Assembly (NCBI RefSeq): GCF_003002825.1 | Contig: NZ_PVTE01000010.1 | Coordinates: forward strand, 124,001 to 188,000 | Source of the DNA: Spirosoma oryzae | Lineage (GTDB): Bacteria > Bacteroidota > Bacteroidia > Cytophagales > Spirosomataceae | Length of the DNA: 64,000 nucleotides | Reading direction: 5' to 3' | Shown: in pieces, positions 52,785-60,633 of the stretch | Layout: each line of letters opens with the position of its first letter | Numbering within the stretch: the stretch's first letter is position 1 | Program-made: the position numbers and the translations under genes | Notes under the pieces: generated by a model | The model's database searches: none | What the model saw: only the letters and a program-made list of their open reading frames with translations | What the model was told of the DNA's origin: nothing

Positions 52785-54293
52785 ATGACGAAAAGAACGG
52801 TTCTGTTGGTTGGCTTTATCGTCCTGAAGTTTGCGCTTCAATACGTCCTGATCGATCCTGAATACGATCTGCATCGGGATGAATACCTGCATCTGGATCA
52901 GGCTGGCCATCCGGCTTGGGGGTACCTGTCTGTGCCACCGTTCACATCCTGGGTTGCGCAGGTTATCCGCTGGCTGGGTAATAGCACAAATGTCGTGCGG
53001 TTCTTTCCCGCCTTCTTTGGCGCGCTCACGATTTTGGTAGTCTGGAAAACGGTAGAGGCCTTGGATGGTAAGCTGTTTGCCTGCGTGTTGGCGACTACGG
53101 GCGTGCTGTTTTCCGTTCTGTTGCGACTGAATCAACTGTTCCAGCCCAATTCGATGGACGTCCTCTGCTGGACAACACTCTACTTTACCCTAATCAAGTA
53201 TCTGAACACAAAGCGCCACCGGTGGCTCTACGCATTTGCTGTTGTCTTTGCCGTCGGGTTTCTCAACAAATACAATGTCGTTTTTCTGCTCATCGGACTT
53301 GTTCCCGCGCTGCTGCTAACCGAACACCGTCGACTGTTACTAAACCGACATGTGTATCTGGCCATGGGCGTCAGCCTGCTGCTGATCCTGCCCAACCTGC
53401 TCTGGCAATACCAGCATGCGTTTCCCGTTGTTCACCACATGCAGTTGCTGGCCAAGACCCAACTGGTCAACGTCAGCCGGGTCGACTTCTTCAAGGAACA
53501 GGTACTATTCTTCATGGGGTCGATCCTGCTTATTGGCGCTGGCCTGTACGGACTGCTGGTATACCGACCGTTGTCGACCTATCGGCTTTTCTTTTTTGCG
53601 CTGCTGTTTACGCTGGCCGCGTTTGTCTATTTCAGAGCCAAAGGCTACTACGCGATAGGCATCTATCCCATTTATGTAGCCTTTGGGGCTGTATTCATAG
53701 CGGCCAGGACGACGGCAGTATGGCTGCGAACGGCCTGGGTAGCGCTTCCTGTACTACTGTTTGTTCCGTTGTACAGGGTGGCTTTCCCCAACAAAAGTCC
53801 GGCGGAAATTGTCCGGCAGTCGGAGCGGTACAAACGGTTGGGGCTGTTGCGCTGGGAGGATGGCAAAGACCATGCGCTGCCGCAGGATTTTGCGGACATG
53901 CTGGGCTGGCGGGAACTGGCGGCTAAAGTAGATGCTGCCTATGCGCGCCTACCTGATCCGGGACGAACGCTGGTGCTGTGCGATAATTACGGACAGGCCG
54001 GTGCCATCAATTACTACGCGCGCCAACCCATCAAAGCTGTCACGTTCAACGCTGATTACATAAACTGGTTTGACCTTAGTAAGCCATACCGCCATCTCAT
54101 CCGAATCAAGACGGGAGGTGAAACGGCTGAAGAGCTTGCCGAAACCGGACCCTTGTTCGCGAAAGCGTCCATCGCCGACTCCGTCAAAAGTACCTACGCC
54201 CGTGAGCGGGGAACCACCATTTTCGTCTTCGAGTCGGCCAGGGTAAACATTAACCCACGGCTGGCCAACGAGATTGAGCAGGAGCGTTGGTAA
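52785..54293 (+). CDS. GT39/ArnT-like membrane glycosyltransferase
   Basis: A 502-residue integral membrane protein of the PMT/ArnT superfamily, which uses polyprenyl-phosphate sugars as donors on the periplasmic side. The first loop YDLHRDEYLHLDQAGHPAWGY has the catalytic Asp-Glu pair, followed by PPFTSWVAQVIRWLGNS. About ten to twelve membrane helices fill residues 5-345. A soluble periplasmic domain (about 350-502) includes LCDNYGQAGAINYYARQ. The acceptor (lipid A, protein or glycan) cannot be told. The next gene on the same strand encodes a small lipoprotein. Confidence 0.85.
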   Translation: MTKRTVLLVGFIVLKFALQYVLIDPEYDLHRDEYLHLDQAGHPAWGYLSVPPFTSWVAQVIRWLGNSTNVVRFFPAFFGALTILVVWKTVEALDGKLFACVLATTGVLFSVLLRLNQLFQPNSMDVLCWTTLYFTLIKYLNTKRHRWLYAFAVVFAVGFLNKYNVVFLLIGLVPALLLTEHRRLLLNRHVYLAMGVSLLLILPNLLWQYQHAFPVVHHMQLLAKTQLVNVSRVDFFKEQVLFFMGSILLIGAGLYGLLVYRPLSTYRLFFFALLFTLAAFVYFRAKGYYAIGIYPIYVAFGAVFIAARTTAVWLRTAWVALPVLLFVPLYRVAFPNKSPAEIVRQSERYKRLGLLRWEDGKDHALPQDFADMLGWRELAAKVDAAYARLPDPGRTLVLCDNYGQAGAINYYARQPIKAVTFNADYINWFDLSKPYRHLIRIKTGGETAEELAETGPLFAKASIADSVKSTYARERGTTIFVFESARVNINPRLANEIEQERW

Positions 54294-54531
54294 GCTGATC
54301 GGTGCTGTGTACTGTCGAGTCGCCCGCAACCAGGTGGAGCCATTAGCGGATAACTGTCGGATTCGTTTATCCGCTGGCAAGGTGTTTTGCGAAGCACACG
54401 CGACACTACCGCTCGCGTTTCGACCGAAGACAGATGAATTTATCGGGTTACCGACGCAACCAGCAAGGCTGTTTGTTCATCTATCGGCTATCCGGCAGAG
54501 GGACTGTCCGGTTACTATCAAAACCATCCTG

Positions 54532-54903
54532 ATGAATCGATTTGTCGCATACGTTGCCGTTAGCTTACTGTTTAGTGCCTGTACATACGTCAAGAACTGG
54601 CAGGGAACAACGAACCCTGATCTCGTTCAGGCTACATTCGATGCGTTACAGGGCGAACAACGGTTTGTAATCCACGTGCCCAACAATGATACATACCTGA
54701 CTTACCGTTTCGCTGAAACGTCGGGTGATTTACAGGCATCCATAAAATCGCCCTCGTCGGTTGTATTTGCCAAAAAGATCGACGCTACTGAAAAGAACAG
54801 TGTCCATCTGGTCAATCAGAAAGGAACTGCCTACACGGTGGTAGTCAAGGGGAAGCGCGCGTCCGGCGAATTCGATGTTCGGTTTGCACCGTCGGCCAAC
54901 TAA
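54532..54903 (+). CDS. Small lipoprotein, 123 residues
   Basis: The N-terminus MNRFVAYVAVSLLFSACTY has a clear lipobox (FSAC, Cys17). The mature part is a small, probably beta-rich domain with alternating hydrophobic residues (RFVIHVPNNDTYLTYRF, AYTVVVKGKRASGEFDVRF). I do not recognise a family. The ATG at 54532 is chosen for the lipobox; the open frame upstream (from 54274) has no coding character. A 9-bp stem (54345-54353 with 54367-54375) lies in the 238-bp gap after the GT39 gene. A terminator follows. Confidence 0.72.
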   Translation: MNRFVAYVAVSLLFSACTYVKNWQGTTNPDLVQATFDALQGEQRFVIHVPNNDTYLTYRFAETSGDLQASIKSPSSVVFAKKIDATEKNSVHLVNQKGTAYTVVVKGKRASGEFDVRFAPSAN

Positions 54904-54961
54904 GTCTCCAGTGCCTCGCGTCTACTAAAACGAACGGTTGAAAATGGAGCCGTTCACCAGC

Positions 54962-54998
54962 GAAAAGGGCCAGCTGACGACGTCGACTGGCCCTTTTC
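54962..54998. terminator. Terminator between small lipoprotein and bestrophin genes
   Basis: Stem GAAAAGGGCCAG with CTGGCCCTTTTC around a 13-nt loop, with T-run on both sides; it lies between convergent genes and can serve both. Confidence 0.85.
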
Positions 54999-55018
54999 AG
55001 GTACTAACCTAAACCCGA

Positions 55019-55912
55019 TCAGGACAGGTAATAGTCAGTCGGTTCAACGGGTTTAGGAATCGTATGTTCACCCAGCAACTGCCGAATATTAATCTCGATG
55101 TTGCGGGCAATGGCCGTCATGGCCGTGTCGGTCGGCTGATTGTTGAATGGGTCCTGTAGGCTGTCGGCAGTTTTTTCCAGCAGGAAAAAGCCCGTCGAGA
55201 TCGCCAGCAGCAGGGGAAGCTCAAAAATGATGTCGATTTTTCCCAGTGCAATCGACAGGACGATGGTAAACAGGTAAATAATCCAGTGCAGGTATTGCCG
55301 GTAGGTAGCCGGAAATACCGTCGATTTGATACGCTCGCACATGCCCATCTGGTTGGAGAAATTGACCAGCGTCGCGTTGAGCTGAATCAGGGAAAACAGG
55401 GGGAGTTGCCCGTCCTGCTGCAAACCCGACAGGTCCAGGCTGTTCCGTTGCAGAATCGCGAGGGGCTTGTTGGTATGCGCTTGCAGGGCATCCAGGTCGG
55501 TCTCGCTCAGGTAAGGGGCCAGATTCTCGGTTGGGTCCAGCCCGCGAAGGGCCTGCCCCAGGCTGTACAGCCAGGCAATGTGTCGATGGGCAATGGCCTG
55601 AATGCGGGTTTCATTACCGGCCTGAACAAACGACTGCATCTGAATCACGAACGTACGGCTGTCGTTGACGATACCGCCCCATACTTTTCGTGCTTCCCAC
55701 CAGCGGTCGTACGATTGGTTGAGTTTGAAGGATAGAAGGACCGAGATAGCTGTACCGATAAAAGCAGGAATGCTGATGGGCATATCAGGAATCTGGTTCC
55801 GAAAATGATTTTTCAGGTAGTGGGTCAGGAGTCCGATGACCAGGATATAAAGCATTTCGTGCTTTACATTGCCAAATAGGTAGCGGAGCGGAATCTGTTT
55901 GTTAAGCAGCAT
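55019..55912 (-). CDS. Bestrophin-like chloride channel family protein (UPF0187)
   Basis: A 297-residue inner membrane protein of the bacterial bestrophin family (pentameric anion or cation channels such as KpBest). Diagnostic features are the first helices LYILVIGLLTHYL and IPAFIGTAISVLLSFKLNQSYDRWWEARKVWGGIVNDSR (conserved NQSYDRWWEAR core at residues 63-73). LNATLVNFSNQMGMCERIKSTVFPATY and the closing DPFNNQPTDTAMTAIARNIE are also typical. It is monocistronic with a -7 box about 65 nt upstream. Confidence 0.9.
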   Translation of the reverse strand: MLLNKQIPLRYLFGNVKHEMLYILVIGLLTHYLKNHFRNQIPDMPISIPAFIGTAISVLLSFKLNQSYDRWWEARKVWGGIVNDSRTFVIQMQSFVQAGNETRIQAIAHRHIAWLYSLGQALRGLDPTENLAPYLSETDLDALQAHTNKPLAILQRNSLDLSGLQQDGQLPLFSLIQLNATLVNFSNQMGMCERIKSTVFPATYRQYLHWIIYLFTIVLSIALGKIDIIFELPLLLAISTGFFLLEKTADSLQDPFNNQPTDTAMTAIARNIEINIRQLLGEHTIPKPVEPTDYYLS

Positions 55913-55976
55913 TATAACGGAACAAATGAGAAAAGAAGTTGGCTGTAATTAGTTGGTTTACAGTGCCGGATTGTTG

Positions 55977-55984
55977 CAAATATA
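55977..55984 (-). promoter_or_regulatory. -7 box upstream of the bestrophin gene
   Basis: The minus strand reads TATATTTG, an exact TAnnTTTG match, about 65 nt upstream of the start codon at 55912. No clear -33 element. Confidence 0.5.
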
Positions 55985-56174
55985 GCTAGCTACCACCATG
56001 GCGCAGTCCCGTGCGCTAAACGCTTGTAAACGGATTTAGCAGCTTACCGGTACGCACGCCACCGCGTAGGGCTATTGTAGAAACGAACAGACTACGGGGT
56101 ACGATATAGAAACAGTGATAGCCAGACTGGCTGGCTGTAGATAAAGAAACGTAAAACGCGTAATTGACCAACCT

Positions 56175-56603
56175 ATGAACTGGCGTATCGTTCCGTACCG
56201 GACTGAGCATACTGAATCGCTCCGGCTTGTCTACCAACAGGCTCGTCAGGTAGCTTTTCCCTGGATCGATCCAGTCAGTTTTCGACTGACTGATTTTGAC
56301 GCGGTCACTCGGGAAGAAACCGTATTGGTCGCGGTTGAGCAGGCGACTCCTGTCGGGTTTATCGCCTGGTGGCCACCGGACAATTTTATCCATTCCCTGT
56401 TCGTCAGTCCCGCGTATATCGGACGAGGGATAGGCAAAGTGCTCCTACGGACCTGCCTGGCAGACATAGGCCGTCCGGTAACGCTCAAATGTAAAGCAGC
56501 CAATCAGCGGGCGCTCCAGTTCTACTATTCGCAGGGATGGCAATTTGTTGAACAAGCGGAAAGCCCGCAGGGGGCCTATGTGCTACTTACGTACGGCGGT
56601 TGA
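56175..56603 (+). CDS. GNAT family N-acetyltransferase
   Basis: A 142-residue acyl-CoA-dependent acetyltransferase. The acetyl-CoA-binding motif A is IHSLFVSPAYIGRGIGKVLLRTCL (P-loop R-G-I-G-K at about 83-87), preceded by PVGFIAWWP (strand beta-4) and followed by NQRALQFYYSQGWQFVEQ (motif B with the conserved Tyr). The substrate is unknown. Its stop codon TGA (56601-56603) lies within the first octamer of a repeat element, so the last base of the gene belongs to the repeat. It converges with a beta-barrel gene. Confidence 0.9.
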   Translation: MNWRIVPYRTEHTESLRLVYQQARQVAFPWIDPVSFRLTDFDAVTREETVLVAVEQATPVGFIAWWPPDNFIHSLFVSPAYIGRGIGKVLLRTCLADIGRPVTLKCKAANQRALQFYYSQGWQFVEQAESPQGAYVLLTYGG

Positions 56604-56703
56604 ATGGTTGAATGATGGAGTGGTTGAGTGGTTGAGTGGTTGAGTGATTGAGTGATTGGCTATTTATTCAACAACCATTCAATCACTCCATCATTCACTC
56701 ATA
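56600..56703. repeat. Octamer-word element D after the GNAT gene
   Basis: Seven consecutive 8-bp words from 56600: TTGAATGG, TTGAATGA, TGGAGTGG, TTGAGTGG, TTGAGTGG, TTGAGTGA, TTGAGTGA. The right arm has CATTCAAT, CACTCCAT, CATTCACT (56676-56699). Pairing around GAATGATGGAGTGRTTGA is 17 of 18. The first word contains the GNAT stop codon, and the right arm ends about 10 nt before the stop of the convergent beta-barrel gene. It is the clearest example of the 8-bp register. Confidence 0.9.
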
Positions 56704-56712
56704 CAATCTGCT

Positions 56713-57279
56713 CTACCTCAGCTTAAACGAAAGGCCGATATTACCCTGCCAGCCGCTGTGATCGGGAATCAGGTACGTTTGCTTTAGCTGACTACGTTCA
56801 ACACTAGCCTCGATAGACCAGCGAGCCCCGAGTCGGTACTGCGCCCCAGCGCCGGCTGTCAGTTGCCAGGTGGTTCCTTTAAGGGCAGAAAGGGGGCGGT
56901 AGGGGTCTGTCGGTTCGACTTTGCTGTAGACATGTTGACCAACGCTGGCCCCTACCTGACCAAACAACGCCAGCCGATTACGGCGCAGGAAATAATACCG
57001 GGTCGATAAGCCACCCCCCAGATAGCTGAAGTCAGGTCCCGTTCTGCTATACCGAGCTTCGGCCTGCAACGCCCAGCCATCGGCCAGGAAATACTGAATG
57101 CGTGGTGTGATGTTCGTTACCACCCCCAGTCCGCTACCATAACCACCCCCGCCACTAACGCCGACAGACCAATGGCCTTTTCCCAACAGATCGTCCTGTT
57201 TATCATCAGCCGTTGATTGAGAAAAACTCCAGAATGGGAGCAAACACAAACAGAAAAGTAGGATTACACAACGTCGCAT
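56713..57279 (-). CDS. Outer membrane beta-barrel protein
   Basis: A 188-residue protein with a signal peptide (MRRCVILLFCLCLLPFWSFSQ). It is an eight-strand type OmpA/OmpX-like barrel: GHWSVGVSGGGGYGSGLGV, YFLADGWALQAEARYS, GGGLSTRYYFLRRNRLALFGQVGASVG and AGAGAQYRLGARWSIEASVE, ending IGLSFKLR. No peptidoglycan-binding domain. The ATG at 57279 fits the signal peptide; earlier codons do not. It is followed on the same strand, 109 bp upstream, by another small barrel protein gene. Confidence 0.8.
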   Translation of the reverse strand: MRRCVILLFCLCLLPFWSFSQSTADDKQDDLLGKGHWSVGVSGGGGYGSGLGVVTNITPRIQYFLADGWALQAEARYSRTGPDFSYLGGGLSTRYYFLRRNRLALFGQVGASVGQHVYSKVEPTDPYRPLSALKGTTWQLTAGAGAQYRLGARWSIEASVERSQLKQTYLIPDHSGWQGNIGLSFKLR

Positions 57280-57388
57280 ACGTAACAAACGGTTTTGAGA
57301 TACACCAAGAGGACAGCCGACCGTATGCACGGGTTGGAACTCATCGCCGTTTTTGACTTATTTTAACAAATGCCAGTCGATCGAACGC

Positions 57389-57997
57389 TCAAAAACGATA
57401 GAGCAACTGGGCCTGTATACCGACGTTATACGATTGGTAATTTGAGAACTGATAAACGACGTCGTTAACAGGCGGGGAAAAGGAATAGCTAGCTGTTGGC
57501 TGAACGAGTAGTGACATAACAGGGCCTAACTGGTAGTCGATACCTGCTGCAATGACGCCGTCGGTTTGTAGTGGGGAAGTAAATGTAATGCTCTTGGTAA
57601 AAAACGTACCGGCCGAGAAATAAGGCGATAACCGCCGGTTAGTCAGTCGGTAGCTGACCAGTAATGGGAATTGCACCGCTTGACTGGTAAAGGCCGAGGG
57701 CGCGCCATAGGGACTCTGAGGACGTTGTACATGGTCAGCTGGCCGGGCGTAAAGTCCACCTATCGCCAAATCCCAGCGCGTGGTGAACTGGTAACGTATC
57801 ACCAGGCCTACTGATGAAATAGCCTTATAACCACTGACTTGTGTGTCGGTCTGTTGACCATTAAAATCCGTGGCAACGCGATATTTGTAAGGATTATATT
57901 GAAACCAATACGTTGGTGCAACTGACAGACGGTGTTGGGCTGTCAAGTGTGTCGCACATATGACCCATAGTGCAAGTATAAGGGGAAGCGTTTTCAT
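57389..57997 (-). CDS. Outer membrane beta-barrel protein (PorT-like size)
   Basis: A 202-residue exported protein: signal peptide MKTLPLILALWVICATHLTAQ, then alternating strands (YWFQYNPYKYRVATDF, SVGLVIRYQFTTRWDLAIGGLYA, QFPLLVSYRLTNRRLSPYFSAGTFF). The RLSPYFSAG block is common in small Bacteroidota barrels. The C-terminus ends in an aromatic residue (LLYRF). Function unknown; it may be co-transcribed with the downstream barrel gene. Confidence 0.78.
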   Translation of the reverse strand: MKTLPLILALWVICATHLTAQHRLSVAPTYWFQYNPYKYRVATDFNGQQTDTQVSGYKAISSVGLVIRYQFTTRWDLAIGGLYARPADHVQRPQSPYGAPSAFTSQAVQFPLLVSYRLTNRRLSPYFSAGTFFTKSITFTSPLQTDGVIAAGIDYQLGPVMSLLVQPTASYSFSPPVNDVVYQFSNYQSYNVGIQAQLLYRF

Positions 57998-58131
57998 ACG
58001 TTGATCAGATTGACTCGTTGGTTATATAAGTCAGTCAATGGGTCGAATTACCCCTTATAGAATGTACGCAGTACAATGCTGAATCATCTCAAGTTATTGT
58101 TATTGAAGCAGATCAGTGACACGGCGATGGG

Positions 58132-58163
58132 TATTCAATCACTCAATCATTCGTTCATTCAAT
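58132..58163. repeat. Single-arm octamer element E
   Basis: A/C-rich 8-bp words TCACTCAA, TCATTCGT, TCATTCAA (58139-58162) correspond to the right arm of the GARTG-type elements, but no left arm is present nearby. It lies 12 nt after the stop codon of the polysaccharide-lyase remnant, so a deletion may have removed the partner arm. Confidence 0.7.
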
Positions 58164-58174
58164 CGTAAAGTGTT

Positions 58175-58560
58175 TTAGTTAGTCTGGCCAGGTTTCACAA
58201 TTTCGTACGTAGCTGTAGCGTTACCGATCCGCACTTCGTCATAGTAAAGCACGCGTTCAGCGTATTTTGATTTACTCGTCCAGGCATAGATGCCTATTTC
58301 CCAGTAAGGCTTGACCAGTTCCCGATAGCCAATATTGACGTTCTGTTCGTCAACAATCTGCTTACCGTCCTGCCAGATTTCCAGGATGCCTGTGTTGCCA
58401 GTAGGTCCCACTTTACATGCACAACATAGTCGACCCATTTGTCATAAATGCCTGAGCCTAAATGAATAATCTTCTGACTTGTTGGTGCCTGCTGGTATCT
58501 GGTAATGGATACGTCTGAAGCACGATAGTAGTACCAGATCGGGCCGTGTGAGCCTAGTCA
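58175..58560 (-). pseudogene. Frameshifted 3' remnant of a heparin-lyase-I-like polysaccharide lyase
   Basis: The minus strand encodes GPIWYYYRASDVSITRYQ and QKIIHLGSGIYDKWVDYVV in one frame, then PTGNTGILEIWQDGKQIVDE and PYWEIGIYAWTSKSKYAERV in another. The two join at VKWD-PTGN if one C is restored near 58405 (GGTCCCA where GGGTCCCA is expected on the plus strand). Together they match the C-terminal part of heparin lyase I/PL-type proteins (HVKWDPxGNTGxLEIWxDG; GIYxW). A stop codon (58558-58560) closes the upstream frame. The N-terminal 150-200 residues are missing. Decayed gene, not likely functional. Confidence 0.75.
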
Positions 58561-58661
58561 GAGAAAGGCTGACAAGAAGAGTTATCAGTGTTGCCATACC
58601 TGTTAGCTGAGCAACCTCTGGACCTAACGAAAGCGTTTACTGTATCGGCGGGTATACCAAG

Positions 58662-58699
58662 CAGAAAGCGGTGCCAGTTTGCACTGGCACCGCTTTCTG
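58662..58699. terminator. Terminator of the 244-residue lipoprotein gene
   Basis: A perfect 17-bp stem (58662-58678 with 58683-58699) with loop TTGC. It lies 33 bp after the stop codon of the minus-strand lipoprotein gene. The flanking T-run is short. Confidence 0.78.
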
Positions 58700-58731
58700 T
58701 TAATGCTGACTCGTTGTATGAACGGAGTAGC

Positions 58732-59466
58732 TTAGTGGCTTTCCATGTGTCTGAAGTATTCTTTGTCCAGAATACGTTCCATCAGTACTTCAGCCATTAG
58801 CTTGGCGCGTTCTTTCTTCACGTCATTTTTGTCTTTGGTCTCCACCTGAACGTTAATGATGTGATTGATATACAGCACGTGCAGGGCACCTTCACTTGCA
58901 TTCCAGACCGCCTTATCGCCGAAGTCTTTGACTGGCTCATAAGCACCGTGCGCAACGGCCGGCTTGATTTTATGCTTATCGTCGTCTTGCTTGGCACCCG
59001 CTGAATCAGGGGGCGTACCAGCACCTGCTTTCGGGTCGGCCGTGACCGTAGCACCCGAGATGGTATCGGCTTTCGCTACGTCATCCTCACCCGTTGCTTT
59101 GCCCTGGAACATCTTGTCGAACTGATACGCAGCGGTAAACATCGACTGATACGGCCGGCGGCCGCCAAACGACAGCAGTACTTTATTGCCTGCCCACTCA
59201 AATTCGCATCCCTTGCCAGCACTGACGTCTTCGAGTTTAACGTCTTCGCCAAGGTTAAACGTTTTCCGCATGAATTCTTCGTCAATGATGGCGCAAGGCT
59301 CCTCATAGATGACGTCGGACTTGATCATATTCACGCCAGCGACTTGCTTAGCCAGTATTGCGCTGCCGTTATCAGACGTGTTACCCGTTGATGCATCAGT
59401 GCCTGTGTTGTAGCAGGAGGTAAGCATCAACACGGGTAGAGCGAACAGAAGTGAGTTGATTTTCAT
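58732..59466 (-). CDS. Hypothetical lipoprotein, 244 residues
   Basis: A predicted lipoprotein: MKINSLLFALPVLMLTSCYN with lipobox LTSC (Cys18). The mature protein has a segment EEPCAIIDEEFMRKTF and GKGCEFEWAGNKVLLSFGGRRPY with two Cys residues (about 58 and 87) that may form a disulfide. A low-complexity linker (about 125-160) and a C-terminal domain (NHIINVQVETKDKNDVKKERAKLMAEVLMERIL) follow. The layout resembles DUF3558-like or peptidase-propeptide-like proteins, but I cannot name a family. It has its own promoter and terminator. Confidence 0.72.
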   Translation of the reverse strand: MKINSLLFALPVLMLTSCYNTGTDASTGNTSDNGSAILAKQVAGVNMIKSDVIYEEPCAIIDEEFMRKTFNLGEDVKLEDVSAGKGCEFEWAGNKVLLSFGGRRPYQSMFTAAYQFDKMFQGKATGEDDVAKADTISGATVTADPKAGAGTPPDSAGAKQDDDKHKIKPAVAHGAYEPVKDFGDKAVWNASEGALHVLYINHIINVQVETKDKNDVKKERAKLMAEVLMERILDKEYFRHMESH

Positions 59467-59483
59467 AGAAAAGTGATAATGCG

Positions 59484-59491
59484 CAAAAATA
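59484..59491 (-). promoter_or_regulatory. -7 box of the 244-residue lipoprotein gene
   Basis: The minus strand reads TATTTTTG, an exact TAnnTTTG match, 17 nt upstream of the start codon; the leader would be very short. No clear -33 element. Confidence 0.55.
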
Positions 59492-59731
59492 ATAACGGTT
59501 GGCTCTAATACTACCAGTTTCAGTAAGATGTTTGTGATGGGTCAGCCAGGATTACCGAATTGACGGGCTTACGCCTACTGGTGCTGAACCTCATTCCCGG
59601 CCGAAATGAACTGAACGCCCGACACCGGACGTACAAACACCAGATTGAAGTCTGGCTCAGGGTAAAGAAATCCGGTTCATCCTGTCATCCTGTCGAAAAC
59701 AATCTTATCAGAAGCCGTAGCTTTGCCGGTC

Positions 59732-60553
59732 ATGACCGACGTTGAAACCATTCTGTTGCCGCCCGGCCGTAAAGCGTATTTTGCTTCCGATTTTCACCTG
59801 GGTACGCCCACGCCCGAACAAAGTCGTGCCCGCGAACGGGCCGTGGTTGCCTGGCTCGATCACGTAAAAACCGATGCCGCCATTATCTTTCTGGTGGGCG
59901 ACGTCTTCGACTTCTGGTTTGAATACAAGCACAGTATCCCGAAAGGATTTGCCCGCCTACAGGGTAAGCTAGCTGAACTGACGGATGCCGGCCTTCCGGT
60001 CATTCTCTTCACGGGCAACCACGACATGTGGATGGACAGCTACTTCACCGATGAAATGGGCATTCCCGTGTACCGGGCACCACGGCAGTATCAGCTGGGG
60101 GAGAAGACGTTTCTGATTGGACATGGTGACGGACTCGGACCGGGCGATCACGTCTACAAACAATTGAAGAAAGTATTCGAAAATCGCCTGGCCCGACGCC
60201 TGTTCCGCTATGTTCACCCGGACCTTGGCATCGGTCTGGCGCATAAATGGTCGCGCAGTAGCCGGGCGAGCAATGAGAAGAAAGATGAGGAACGTTTCCT
60301 GGGTGAAGACCGCGAATGGCTGATGCAGTATTGCCGCGAGGTCGAGCAGCAGCGCCACCACGACTACTACATTTTCGGCCACCGCCACCTGCCACTCGAT
60401 CTGAACGTAACGACCGACAGTCGGTACATCAACCTGGGGGAGTGGGTGTCGGCTCGTACCTATGCCGCGTTCGACGGGGCTGATTTGCACTTACTGACCT
60501 GGCCCGATAATCAGCCGTATAAAATGAAACACCGCCAGACCGACGTCAGGTAG
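59732..60553 (+). CDS. lpxH: UDP-2,3-diacylglucosamine diphosphatase (LpxH-like)
   Basis: Metallophosphoesterase of lipid A biosynthesis that hydrolyses UDP-2,3-diacylglucosamine to lipid X, peripheral to the inner membrane. The 273-residue protein has the dinuclear-metal motifs DFHLG (20-24), GDVFDFWFEY (56-65), GNHD (95-98), GHGD (about 130-133) and GHRH (about 217-220). DFWFEY is typical of LpxH and distinguishes it from general phosphodiesterases. The ATG at 59732 is preferred to a TTG nine nt upstream. It converges with sucC, sharing a terminator. Confidence 0.88.
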   Translation: MTDVETILLPPGRKAYFASDFHLGTPTPEQSRARERAVVAWLDHVKTDAAIIFLVGDVFDFWFEYKHSIPKGFARLQGKLAELTDAGLPVILFTGNHDMWMDSYFTDEMGIPVYRAPRQYQLGEKTFLIGHGDGLGPGDHVYKQLKKVFENRLARRLFRYVHPDLGIGLAHKWSRSSRASNEKKDEERFLGEDREWLMQYCREVEQQRHHDYYIFGHRHLPLDLNVTTDSRYINLGEWVSARTYAAFDGADLHLLTWPDNQPYKMKHRQTDVR

Positions 60554-60575
60554 TCAAGGGTTTCCAATATGACAT

Positions 60576-60617
60576 AAAGGCAACGGCCCGAACGCATGCA
60601 TTCGGGCCGTTGCCTTT
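60576..60617. terminator. Bidirectional terminator between lpxH and sucC
   Basis: Perfect 17-bp stem (60576-60592 with 60601-60617) with an 8-nt loop, GC-rich centre and AAAGG/CCTTT ends. It lies between convergent genes. Confidence 0.88.
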
Positions 60618-60633
60618 GTTATGTAGTGGAAGC

